From a virus: 23,318 bases of DNA. The notes beneath the pieces are model-generated. The model saw nothing but the letters and a program-made list of their open reading frames with translations. It searched no databases and was not told the origin of the DNA. Location of the stretch: IMG/VR virus record IMGVR_UViG_3300037247_001237, positions 1 through 23,318 of that record; one strand, written 5' to 3'. Position numbers and translations under genes: made by a program. Of the stretch, positions 13,526-19,593 are shown piece after piece; within the stretch, counting starts at the first letter, position 1, and each line of letters opens with the position of its first letter.

Positions 13526-14935
13526 ATGGCTGGCACCGCAACGCTGACCGACAAGGAACTCGCCGAGTTCCGCGCCGCGATCGAGACCTTCAAGGGCAAG
13601 GTCAAGGACTACGACGGCTGCCTCTCCGCCGTCGAACTCATCAAGGCCCAGCTCGGCGACGTCGACTTCAAGGCGATGCTCGAGACGATCGAGAAGCAAC
13701 AGGTCGCGTTCGACCGCGCCGTCAAGTATGTGCAGAACGGCGGTCTCGGCCTCGGCGTCCGGGCGATGATCCCCGGCCTCGAAGACGGCATCGGCGACTT
13801 CTCGATCCTCCGCGCGATGGGTGCCTGTACCCGCGCCGCCGGAAGCAAGGAGAAGTTCAAGGCGCTCGCGCCCCACGAGTACGAGGTGATGGAGCACGCG
13901 CGCCAGTACGTCCAGACCAAGACCAGCCAGACCAACATCGACGACCGCGGCGGATTTTTCGTCCCAGACCAGGTGATCGCCGAGGTCATCGTGGCGGTGT
14001 TCGCCAAGTCGGCCTTCCTGACCCTGCCGGGCGGCGAGGGCCAGACCCGCGTCCGCGTCATCGACGGCCTCGTCGGCGACCCGGTCATCATCCCGCGCTT
14101 CGATCGCGGAATGGAGGCGTTCTGGATCGACGAGCGCGCCCCCTACCAGGAGAGCGAGGTCACGGTCGGCCAGATCACCCTGCGGCGCAAGAAACTCACG
14201 GTGCTCGCGACCATCACGGAGGAGATGCTCCGCTGGGGCGCGTTCGGATTCGAGCAGCTGTTCCGCGACGACATGTCGACCGCGATCGCCACCGAGGTCG
14301 ACCGGACGATCATGTTCGGCAGCGGCATCGGCAACGAGCCGCGCGGCATCCTCGCGCACGACACCGTCCAGTACTTCTCGCACGACACCGAAGAGCTCAC
14401 CACCGCCGCCGGTCCCGCGACGACCGCGGGCGGCGAGCCCAACTTCGATGTCCTGCAGGACATGATGGGCGCGATGGAGGACGCGAACTTCGAGGCCGAC
14501 TCCTCCTTCGCCTACATCGCGCACCCCCGCTTCTGGCGCAAGCTGAAGCAGCTGAAGATCGACAACTTCTCCGGCCAGGCCGCGAACCAGCCGATCCTCG
14601 TCGGCATCCCGATGCTCTCGGACGCCAAGCTCCGCGAACTCGTCGGGTTCGACATCGGTCGCTCGACCCAGATCCCCACCACCGACGCGGCGGGCGCCCA
14701 GAAGGGCTGGACGACCGCCGGTGCCGGCGCGGACGCCGCGCACTCGACGGTCTTCGCGGGCAACTGGAACCAGTTCCTGTTCGCCCGCTGGTCCGGCATC
14801 GACGTGCTCGACGACGGCGGCCTGACCCGCTTCCGCAACGACGAGACGCTCATCAAGATGCGGATGTGGGCCGACCAGGCCATCCGCCAGCCCGAGGCAA
14901 TCGTCGTCTCGCCCGACGTGCGGGTCCGCGTCTAA
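13526..14935 (+). CDS. major capsid protein, HK97 fold
   Basis: The protein has 469 residues. The chosen start is ATG 13526, preceded by GGGGG at 13513-13517. The open frame extends back to 13274, but that part overlaps the protease and holds the promoter. Residues 1-75 are helical and charged, resembling the delta domain used for internal scaffolding in HK97-type capsids. Residues about 138-160 carry the typical entry to the fold (DDRGGFFVPDQVIAEVIVAVF). Around 262-276 is IMFGSGIGNEPRGIL, the 'GxG...PxGil' signature. The C-terminus (RFRNDETLIKMRMWADQAI) matches the family end. It forms the icosahedral shell and is likely trimmed by the upstream protease, although no cleavage site can be assigned by eye. 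Codon use is very strongly biased to C or G in third position, as expected for high expression. Confidence 0.94.
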   Translation: MAGTATLTDKELAEFRAAIETFKGKVKDYDGCLSAVELIKAQLGDVDFKAMLETIEKQQVAFDRAVKYVQNGGLGLGVRAMIPGLEDGIGDFSILRAMGACTRAAGSKEKFKALAPHEYEVMEHARQYVQTKTSQTNIDDRGGFFVPDQVIAEVIVAVFAKSAFLTLPGGEGQTRVRVIDGLVGDPVIIPRFDRGMEAFWIDERAPYQESEVTVGQITLRRKKLTVLATITEEMLRWGAFGFEQLFRDDMSTAIATEVDRTIMFGSGIGNEPRGILAHDTVQYFSHDTEELTTAAGPATTAGGEPNFDVLQDMMGAMEDANFEADSSFAYIAHPRFWRKLKQLKIDNFSGQAANQPILVGIPMLSDAKLRELVGFDIGRSTQIPTTDAAGAQKGWTTAGAGADAAHSTVFAGNWNQFLFARWSGIDVLDDGGLTRFRNDETLIKMRMWADQAIRQPEAIVVSPDVRVRV

Positions 14936-15027
14936 CAGCGCCCGCCCCCTCGCCTGTCTGTCACTGAGACCGACACCTTTCTGTTCTGGGGCCGACCCCG
15001 CAACCGCAACCCGCACCGGAGCAAGTC
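14936..15027 (+). other. 92-base gap after the capsid gene, no clear signal
   Basis: This gap between capsid and accessory capsid genes holds only weak structure. There is a possible four-pair GTCT/AGAC hairpin and a four-pair GGGG/CCCC hairpin, with a pyrimidine-rich CACCTTTCTGTTCT between them. Unlike the five gaps with promoter-like boxes, no TANNNT box with a suitable -35 at 17-18 bases stands out. It may be a spacer or a weak processing or termination site. Confidence 0.3.
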
Positions 15028-15543
15028 ATGGACCTCACCTTTCACACGCGGCACATCGCGTCGGTCGTGGCCGGTCCTGCGGACACGGTGGCGTCGGGTG
15101 GCGGCACGCTCAACAGCCGCAACACGGTCGACGCCCACAAGCTCGGCCGCAAGCTCACCTACCTGGTGAGCGCCGACCTGACGGGCGTCATCGAGGCGAC
15201 GCCCTTCCTGGTCGTGATCGGCACATCGATCGACGGCGGCTCCAACTTCACCGACACCCTCCGGGACGCCGACGGCGACGAGATCGTGTTCGATGTCGCG
15301 GAGACGTTCGCGGCCGGCGCGCTCGACTCCGACGGTGTGATGGTCGCCACCATCAACATTGACGGCGCCAAGGATCCGACGGGCGCGGCGATCGATGCCT
15401 ACCGCCTCGAGTTCCAGAACGACGACGCCGGCGACACGGTCGAGGTGATGGCGATGGCCGTCATCAGCGATCTCTTCGACCTGCCGGCCGTGCAGACGGC
15501 CGTCGACCAGGCGTATGGGCCGCTCTTGCGCCCGACGATCTAG
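15028..15543 (+). CDS. probable accessory capsid protein, unrecognised family
   Basis: The protein has 171 residues and is beta-rich, with many Asp, Ala and Thr residues. It has no signal peptide, cysteine or membrane segment. A repeated turn-strand pattern appears (TYLVSADLTGVIEATPFLVV, later YRLEFQNDDAGDTVEVMAMA). No family is recognised. GGAG at 15016-15019 lies before the ATG. The position immediately downstream of the major capsid gene is where decoration or head-stabilising proteins are often encoded, so an accessory capsid role is a reasonable contextual guess. The C-terminal LRPTI ends at TAG 15541-15543, just before a hairpin-promoter element, so it may close the head transcription unit. 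Confidence 0.75.
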   Translation: MDLTFHTRHIASVVAGPADTVASGGGTLNSRNTVDAHKLGRKLTYLVSADLTGVIEATPFLVVIGTSIDGGSNFTDTLRDADGDEIVFDVAETFAAGALDSDGVMVATINIDGAKDPTGAAIDAYRLEFQNDDAGDTVEVMAMAVISDLFDLPAVQTAVDQAYGPLLRPTI

Positions 15544-15578
15544 CCCTTCCACAGAGCACCAACTTCGCTTCGCGCAAG

Positions 15579-15602
15579 GCCCTCGGCGTTTACGTCGAGG
15601 GC
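15579..15602 (+). terminator. hairpin downstream of the head genes
   Basis: GCCCTCGGCG (15579-15588) pairs with CGTCGAGGGC (15593-15602) over ten pairs including one G-U, with a TTTA loop. There is no proper U tract afterwards, only CTCTCGCGTT, so intrinsic termination is possible but not clear. The loop and 3' arm overlap the -35 box of the next promoter candidate. Confidence 0.5.
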
Positions 15603-15617
15603 CTCTCGCGTTAGACT
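15589..15617 (+). promoter_or_regulatory. candidate promoter embedded in a hairpin
   Basis: TTTACG (15589-15594) and TAGACT (15612-15617) are separated by 17 bases. The -10 fits TANNNT. Only nine bases separate it from ATG 15627, so a transcript starting here would have almost no leader. Confidence 0.42.
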
Positions 15618-15626
15618 GGCGGCGCC

Positions 15627-15785
15627 ATGCTGCAGCAAGACGTCAACGTCAGGAACCAGGGTGACACCGACCCGGTCAAGCAGGCGCCGCCCGCGAAGGA
15701 CGATGTCCTGCGGGTGAAGCTCGAGCTCGGCCTGGTGAAGCGGGTCCGCCTGCAGCTGTTCGATCGCCAGCAAGGTGACGCATGA
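15627..15785 (+). CDS. 52-residue basic microprotein
   Basis: This short frame encodes 52 residues. The N-terminal half is polar (MLQQDVNVRNQGDTDPVKQ) and the C-terminal half is amphipathic and basic (VLRVKLELGLVKRVRLQLF). No family is recognised. Support comes from the ATGA overlap with the next gene at 15782-15785, GC-rich third codon positions, and the promoter candidate directly upstream. No convincing Shine-Dalgarno sequence precedes the ATG, so translation may be leaderless or depend on read-through transcription. A minor connector or assembly accessory role is only a positional guess. Confidence 0.55.
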   Translation: MLQQDVNVRNQGDTDPVKQAPPAKDDVLRVKLELGLVKRVRLQLFDRQQGDA

Positions 15786-16135
15786 GCACGCTCGACAGCA
15801 AGCTGACGGTGGTGCGCGGGACCGCGGCCGACGTGGAGTTCACGCTGGTCGACCAGTTCGGCGAGGTCGAGGATCTGCAGGGCTTCACGGACGGGCGGGT
15901 GGCGTTCGTGGAGGAGCTGGGCGATGCTGCGCTCGTCGACAAGGCGATCGCCACTGCCGACATCGAGCCCGGCGGCCGTAAGGGCGTCGTGCAGTTCAGC
16001 CTCACCGGAGCCGAGACGGCACTGTTCCTCCCCAGTAGCGTAATCGGCACGTTGGAGCTCGACGTACCGCCCTCAGGCACCGAGAAGAAACACAGCGAGA
16101 CGTTCGTCGTGCTGGTCAAGCCGAAGGTGATCTGA
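15782..16135 (+). CDS. Ig-like or beta-sandwich hypothetical protein
   Basis: The protein has 117 residues. The pattern KLTVVRGTAADVEFTLVDQF, then FTDGRVAFVEELGD, then KGVVQFSLTGAETALF and IGTLELDV fits the small Ig-like beta-sandwich seen in phage baseplate and tail-associated proteins (BppU N-terminal-like), where 'G....l.ftl.D..G...dL.G' is followed by 'G.v.f.l....t' and 'G.y..El'. This is a fold-level impression and not a firm family call. The first codons overlap the microprotein gene, and the last base of the stop is the first base of the connector ATG (TGATG at 16133-16137). The context, between capsid and connector genes, suggests a neck or decoration component. Confidence 0.72.
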   Translation: MSTLDSKLTVVRGTAADVEFTLVDQFGEVEDLQGFTDGRVAFVEELGDAALVDKAIATADIEPGGRKGVVQFSLTGAETALFLPSSVIGTLELDVPPSGTEKKHSETFVVLVKPKVI

Positions 16136-16761
16136 TGAGCATCTTCCCGATCTCACGCGCGCGGGAAACGCTCCCGGAGATGGACCTCCAGGAGTTGACG
16201 TTCCTCCGCGACTCGGTCGTGACGTTGTGGGAGAGCGCGACGCGACGTCTCTGGGATCGGCGCGTCGATCACGTCCAGGAGATCAACCTCGACGAACGGT
16301 ACCTGCAGCGAAAGCGCTTCATCTACCCGGAGCTCTACCCGATCGAGACGATCGCGGTGCGGGAGTTCGACGACGACGAAGACGTTGCGACGGAGCCGGA
16401 CCTGGTGGCCGGCACCGACTATGTCCTGCGCGCCACGAAGGGCGAGATCAAGCGTCTCACCAGGCCGACCTTCGGCGTGACGCTGAACCGTGACGCCAAC
16501 TGGAAAGAGAACGTCCGGCTCACCATCACGGGCGGCTACGGCGCCGATCCGGCCGCACGGATCCCCGAGGAGATCACGCGCGCCCTGCAGGCACAGCTGG
16601 CCTTCATGGCGCAACGGCTAAACTCGGATCGCATCGCGCTGTCGAGTCAGACGGTTTCGTTCGGCGGGACCAACGCCGCCTCGCAGTTCCTGCAGCCCGC
16701 CCACTGGGCTGCGCTCTTCCGCCAGACCGTGAACCGGAAGATGCTCCGCGCCCGCTGGTAG
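16135..16761 (+). CDS. head-tail connector protein, HK97 gp6-like
   Basis: The protein has 208 residues. The N-terminal helical region (ELTFLRDSVVTLWESATRRLW) resembles the gp6/gp15-like adaptor family, in which small helical proteins dock under the portal. The middle contains the characteristic YPELYPIETIAVREFD segment and a beta portion (GTDYVLRATKGEIKRL). The end returns to helices (IPEEITRALQAQLAFMAQRL). This order of helices, YP..PI strand, DY strand and helices is typical of the connector family. The protein would form a ring extending the portal channel and helping to retain packaged DNA. It is coupled upstream by TGATG, and the next gene begins two bases after its stop. Confidence 0.82.
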   Translation: MSIFPISRARETLPEMDLQELTFLRDSVVTLWESATRRLWDRRVDHVQEINLDERYLQRKRFIYPELYPIETIAVREFDDDEDVATEPDLVAGTDYVLRATKGEIKRLTRPTFGVTLNRDANWKENVRLTITGGYGADPAARIPEEITRALQAQLAFMAQRLNSDRIALSSQTVSFGGTNAASQFLQPAHWAALFRQTVNRKMLRARW

Positions 16762-16763
16762 CG

Positions 16764-17462
16764 ATGACGCTGAACGTGAGCATTCAACTCTCGCCCGAGA
16801 CGTCTCGCTTCCTCCGACGGGTGGGCGACACGCTCGGGGCGGCGAAGCTCAGGCGGGAACTCATCCGGTTCAATCAGAAGCAGGCGCAGAAGGCGGCCGG
16901 CACTGTCGTCAGGACGCAGTTGTCCGGCCAGGCGCTCGGCCGGCGCACCGGCACGCTCGCCCGATCGGTGGAGGGCCGCGTCGGCACGACCGCCGGACGG
17001 TTGCCCGCGATGCGGATCGGCATCTTCAAAGGCCCCGCCACCAGGTACGCGGCCGTCCAGGAGTTCGGCACCAAGGGGAAGAATCCCGCGAGTCCGATCC
17101 CCACGATCCGGCCCATCACCGCGAAGGCGCTGGCGATCCCGATCAATGACAGTCTGACGGGCGCGGGCGTGGCGAAGTTCCTCGGCCCGCGCAGCGACCC
17201 GCGCGACCTGGTCTTCATCCCGTTCGCCCGGAACACGATCGTCATCGGCGCACTGTTCGAGCGCAACCGGATCCGCGCGGCGCAGACGGCCGCGGTCGGC
17301 ACCCTGAACCTCCGAGAGGTCAAGGCCGCCTACCTGCTCATGACGGAGGTCGACATCGCGCCGACCTTCTGGCTCTCGCGTGGCGTCGATCTCTACATCC
17401 CCACCTACACCGAGGAACTGCTAGACTTCCTGGGCGACTTCATCGTGAGCGCGAGGATCTGA
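16764..17462 (+). CDS. neck or tail-completion protein, HK97 gp10-like
   Basis: The protein has 232 residues. The family pattern is clear: an N-terminal helix with KAAGTVVRTQL, then LGRRTGTLARSVEGRV, then RYAAVQEFGTKGK followed by IPTIRPITAKALAIP. This matches the gp10 / 'tail-component' family that bridges connector and tail tube. Members often end with an arginine-proline-phenylalanine-leucine segment. Here the sequence APTFWLSRGVDLYIP near residues 197-211 may be its counterpart. It is longer than many gp10 homologues (about 110-160 residues), with an extra segment between about 120 and 195. It sits between the connector and terminator genes, as expected, and its TGA overlaps the next ATG. 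Confidence 0.82.
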   Translation: MTLNVSIQLSPETSRFLRRVGDTLGAAKLRRELIRFNQKQAQKAAGTVVRTQLSGQALGRRTGTLARSVEGRVGTTAGRLPAMRIGIFKGPATRYAAVQEFGTKGKNPASPIPTIRPITAKALAIPINDSLTGAGVAKFLGPRSDPRDLVFIPFARNTIVIGALFERNRIRAAQTAAVGTLNLREVKAAYLLMTEVDIAPTFWLSRGVDLYIPTYTEELLDFLGDFIVSARI

Positions 17463-17932
17463 TGCCCGACGCCCCACCCGCCGAGACACCGAAACTGCGA
17501 TCGAAGCGACGGCAATTGTCGGAGGCGCTCACCAAGATCTGGCGGGAGCTCCGGAACGGCGACTACTTCGTCCGCCGCGGCGGGATCGAGTGGGCGACTT
17601 TCGACTTCAACGCCCACCCCCTCGCGGTCTCGATCATGCTGCCCAACTTCCCGGTCCTGGTCCCAAACGGCAGGGGGATCATGGAGTTCGAGATCCTGCA
17701 GCGGGCGCGGAACTGGCAGGCCGAACAGAAGGACATCGACGACGAGTCGCTTGACGACTTGTGGGACGATGTCTCAGAGGCTATAAAGAGGTTGTTGCTG
17801 GTGAGGCTCGACGAGGATCAGACCGTCCCGGTCATCCTGCACGTCACCGAGTCCGCGCCCGCGACCGAGGCAGCCAACGTCGAACAGCTCGGCGTGCAGG
17901 GTCTCACCGTGAAGATCGAGTTCGACTTCTAA
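17462..17932 (+). CDS. tail terminator candidate
   Basis: The protein has 156 residues. The sequence itself does not match a family I can name with certainty. It has a basic N-terminus (LRSKRRQLSEALTKIW), a central beta-hairpin (YFVRRGGIEWATFDF), a helix of DDLWDDVSEAIKRLLL and a final strand ending VQGLTVKIEFDF. Ending on an 'l.v.ief.' strand, and the position between the gp10-like protein and the tail tube protein, is what tail terminator proteins (gpU-like role) show. The terminator caps the tube after it reaches the length set by the tape measure. TGATG coupling to the upstream gene supports co-assembly. Alternative: another neck protein. Confidence 0.68.
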   Translation: MPDAPPAETPKLRSKRRQLSEALTKIWRELRNGDYFVRRGGIEWATFDFNAHPLAVSIMLPNFPVLVPNGRGIMEFEILQRARNWQAEQKDIDDESLDDLWDDVSEAIKRLLLVRLDEDQTVPVILHVTESAPATEAANVEQLGVQGLTVKIEFDF

Positions 17933-17951
17933 CCGGAACCGGAGAACCGCC

Positions 17952-18767
17952 ATGCCCAACGTAGGCTTCCAGGACATTTGGGTCGTCGGTGCGCGTGTGT
18001 TCTTCCGGCGCGATCCGATCTTGAGCGTCGTCCAGCCCATCCGCGACCTCGGTGTCGTGCAGGCGTTCACGCCCAACATCGAGACCGAAGAGGCCGAGTG
18101 CGAGGACACCGACGGCGGCGTCCGTGTGGTGGTCGCCAAGCAGGTCACGCGGGCCGAGGAGTCCTATGACCTCGAGCTCAAGAACCTCGGGCCGGACGGG
18201 CTCTCGGATCTGTTCCTCTCGACGCCCGCGGAGGAGTTCACCCAGTCCGCGACGCCGGTCGTCGACGCCGATCAGTTGGCGACGAACCCGGTCCGTAAGG
18301 GCTTCCTGATGCCGGTCGAGACCGCGCTCGGCGTCCACATCCAGGATCTCGCCAGCGTCGACGCCGTCAAGGATCCGACCGGCGTCACGACGTTCGTCGA
18401 GGGCACCGACTACGACGTCACCTCCCTGCAGCGCGGCTTCATCCGAATCATCGAGTCCGGTTCGATCGTTGAGGGTGACCTCCTGAAGCTCTCCTTCACG
18501 CCGAACGCGATCTCGGGGCTGCGGAAGGTCGTGCCGCTCGGCCAGACGCTCATCCAGGGCGACATCGAGATCTACCTGGGCCGCGAGAACAACACGCGCC
18601 AGACCGTCCGCAAGGGCCGCGCGTCGTTGCTCCCCACCGGCACCGCGTTCGCCATCGACGACTTCTCGACCTACACGCTCCAGGCGACCTTCCTCAGCGA
18701 CCTCACGCTGGCGGAGCCCGCCGGCGACATGGTCTCCTTCCTCGGCGACCTCCCCGCCACGTCGTAG
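17952..18767 (+). CDS. major tail tube protein
   Basis: The protein has 271 residues and is beta-rich. A segment from about residue 118 reads like tail tube proteins: PVETALGVHIQDLASV, then FVEGTDYDVTSLQRGFIRII, then GDLLKLSFTPNAISGLRKVV and GDIEIYLGREN. The '...gtDY.v....g.i' feature and the position just upstream of the tail chaperone and tape measure genes make this the best candidate for the subunit that polymerises as rings around the tape measure. GGAG at 17941-17944 precedes the ATG. A promoter and hairpin element follows the gene, possibly allowing different levels of tube and chaperone. The gpV-like homology is inferred from pattern and context, not from a search. Confidence 0.82.
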   Translation: MPNVGFQDIWVVGARVFFRRDPILSVVQPIRDLGVVQAFTPNIETEEAECEDTDGGVRVVVAKQVTRAEESYDLELKNLGPDGLSDLFLSTPAEEFTQSATPVVDADQLATNPVRKGFLMPVETALGVHIQDLASVDAVKDPTGVTTFVEGTDYDVTSLQRGFIRIIESGSIVEGDLLKLSFTPNAISGLRKVVPLGQTLIQGDIEIYLGRENNTRQTVRKGRASLLPTGTAFAIDDFSTYTLQATFLSDLTLAEPAGDMVSFLGDLPATS

Positions 18768-18793
18768 CGCGACGGGCGCGCCGGCTGTACTAT
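18765..18793 (+). promoter_or_regulatory. candidate promoter upstream of the tail chaperone
   Basis: TAGCGC (18765-18770) and TACTAT (18788-18793) are separated by 17 bases. The -10 matches TATAAT at four of six positions and fits TANNNT. The -35 is weak and overlaps the stop codon of the tail tube gene. Confidence 0.42.
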
Positions 18794-18800
18794 CCTCGGA

Positions 18801-18826
18801 GCGCGCCCGCCATCGTGCGGGCGCGT
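18801..18826 (+). terminator. strong GC hairpin after the tail tube gene
   Basis: GCGCGCCCGC (18801-18810) pairs with GCGGGCGCGT (18817-18826) over ten pairs including one terminal G-U; the loop is CATCGT. TCCATGTAA follows rather than a U tract. It could partly terminate transcription after the tail tube gene. Alternatively it could be a leader hairpin, since it begins right at the expected start of a transcript from the promoter at 18765-18793. Confidence 0.5.
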
Positions 18827-18856
18827 TCCATGTAACTACAGCCCAAGGTACAGCCC

Positions 18857-19450
18857 GTGAAAGACCACAAAGCCCACGACGAGCAAGGCGAACCGATCAA
18901 CTTCGCCGTCCTGTTTCCGGGGCGCCCAGTGGAGTTGCCTCCGCCCCTCGACGTCGTGAAGGTCGTCGTCTGGCCGGCCAGCGTGGCGCAGATGCGGAAG
19001 TTCTCCGAGGCGATCAGCAGGTTCATCTCTCGCGTCTCCCTGATCAAGTTCTCCGACCACCTCGATGAAGAGGCGCGGGTCACGATGATGATCCCGCACC
19101 TCATCCCGATCGTGCTCGACGAGATGATCGACCTCGTCAACGAGTGCACGATCGGCCTGGACCTGACGGTCGACCGGATGCCGCACTGGATGTGCGCGCC
19201 GCTCGTACACGCCTGGCTCGAGGAGAGCCTGTTGGGGGAAGGGAAAGTCGAGCCCTGGATGAACGCGCTGAAGCAAGGGATCGACTCCATCGCCAAGGGG
19301 ACGGCTCAGGTCAGCGCATTACCGTCGACCTCGGTGACGCCTTCCAGACTCTCATCGACGCCGGACATTCCTTCGAGTCCATCGTCGGAATCGAGCGAGA
19401 AGGATGCCCCTACCGAGGCTACTCCATCCCTCAGTACAAGTACTTCCTGA
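18857..19450 (+). CDS. tail assembly chaperone, unshifted (G-like) frame
   Basis: The start is GTG 18857, with AAGGT at 18845-18849; no ATG is available after the in-frame TAA at 18833. The unshifted frame gives 197 residues. Residues 1-148 look genuine (MRKFSEAISRFIS, then MIPHLIPIVLDEMIDLV, then VEPWMNALKQGIDSIAKG). After that the frame becomes Ser/Thr/Pro-rich with poor codon bias, while the -1 frame takes over with normal coding bias. Position between tail tube and tape measure genes, together with the overlap of two frames, matches the G/GT chaperone arrangement of siphophages. These chaperones bind the tape measure and recruit tail tube subunits. A short unshifted product with a Ser/Thr-rich tail would be the more abundant form. 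Confidence 0.75.
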   Translation: MKDHKAHDEQGEPINFAVLFPGRPVELPPPLDVVKVVVWPASVAQMRKFSEAISRFISRVSLIKFSDHLDEEARVTMMIPHLIPIVLDEMIDLVNECTIGLDLTVDRMPHWMCAPLVHAWLEESLLGEGKVEPWMNALKQGIDSIAKGTAQVSALPSTSVTPSRLSSTPDIPSSPSSESSEKDAPTEATPSLSTSTS

Positions 19451-19593
19451 GACGGGTCGCGCGCGCGAACAAGAGGGCTCGCGCGGCCGAGATCACCGCC
19501 ACCGCGATGGCGATCGCCGGCGCCCTGGATAAGAAGGGGCACGCGCAACTGAGGAAAGAAGTCACCTACCTGCAGAGGGGCGACGATGGTTGA
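18857..19593 (+). CDS. tail assembly chaperone, -1 frameshift (GT-like) product
   Basis: Joining the first 148 codons to the -1 frame at GGGG 19297-19300 gives about 245 residues. The join reads naturally as GIDSIAKG then DGSGQRITVDLGDAF. The extension has strong C/G third-position bias and recognisable protein character (YSIPQYKYFLRRVARANKR, and near the end KEVTYLQRGDDG). It stops at TGA 19591-19593, overlapping the tape measure ATG at 19586. In siphophages the GT form tethers the tape measure while G binds tail tube protein. Alternative explanations are an independent gene with a non-standard start such as ATT 19318, or a one-base sequence error. Because overlap, order and bias all fit, the frameshift is the favoured reading. 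Confidence 0.72.
19295..19301 (+). other. candidate -1 ribosomal frameshift site
   Basis: The sequence AAG GGG A in the upstream frame lets a glycine tRNA on GGG (19298-19300) slip back one base and still pair with GGG (19297-19299). It is not a canonical X-XXY-YYZ heptamer, because the preceding AAG would re-pair poorly with CAA. The other purine-rich candidate, GGGGGAAGGGAAAG at 19234-19247, would discard the well-biased codons between it and 19300, so it is less likely. Confidence 0.5.

Noticed and set aside
13463-15016. 517-residue minus-strand frame opposite the capsid gene
   Set aside because: It is an antisense artefact of high GC. The plus strand encodes an unmistakable HK97-fold capsid protein.
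18830-18835. ATG-TAA start-stop unit in the leader of the tail chaperone gene
   Set aside because: It is in frame with the chaperone and could act as a regulatory minimal upstream frame. It has no ribosome binding site, and such a six-base word is easily found by chance.
19144-19593. Independent gene starting at GTG 19144 in the -1 frame
   Set aside because: The first 50 codons of that frame read as an out-of-frame shadow of the chaperone (Arg/Gly/Ala-rich). Genuine coding character begins only near 19300, which fits a frameshift better.
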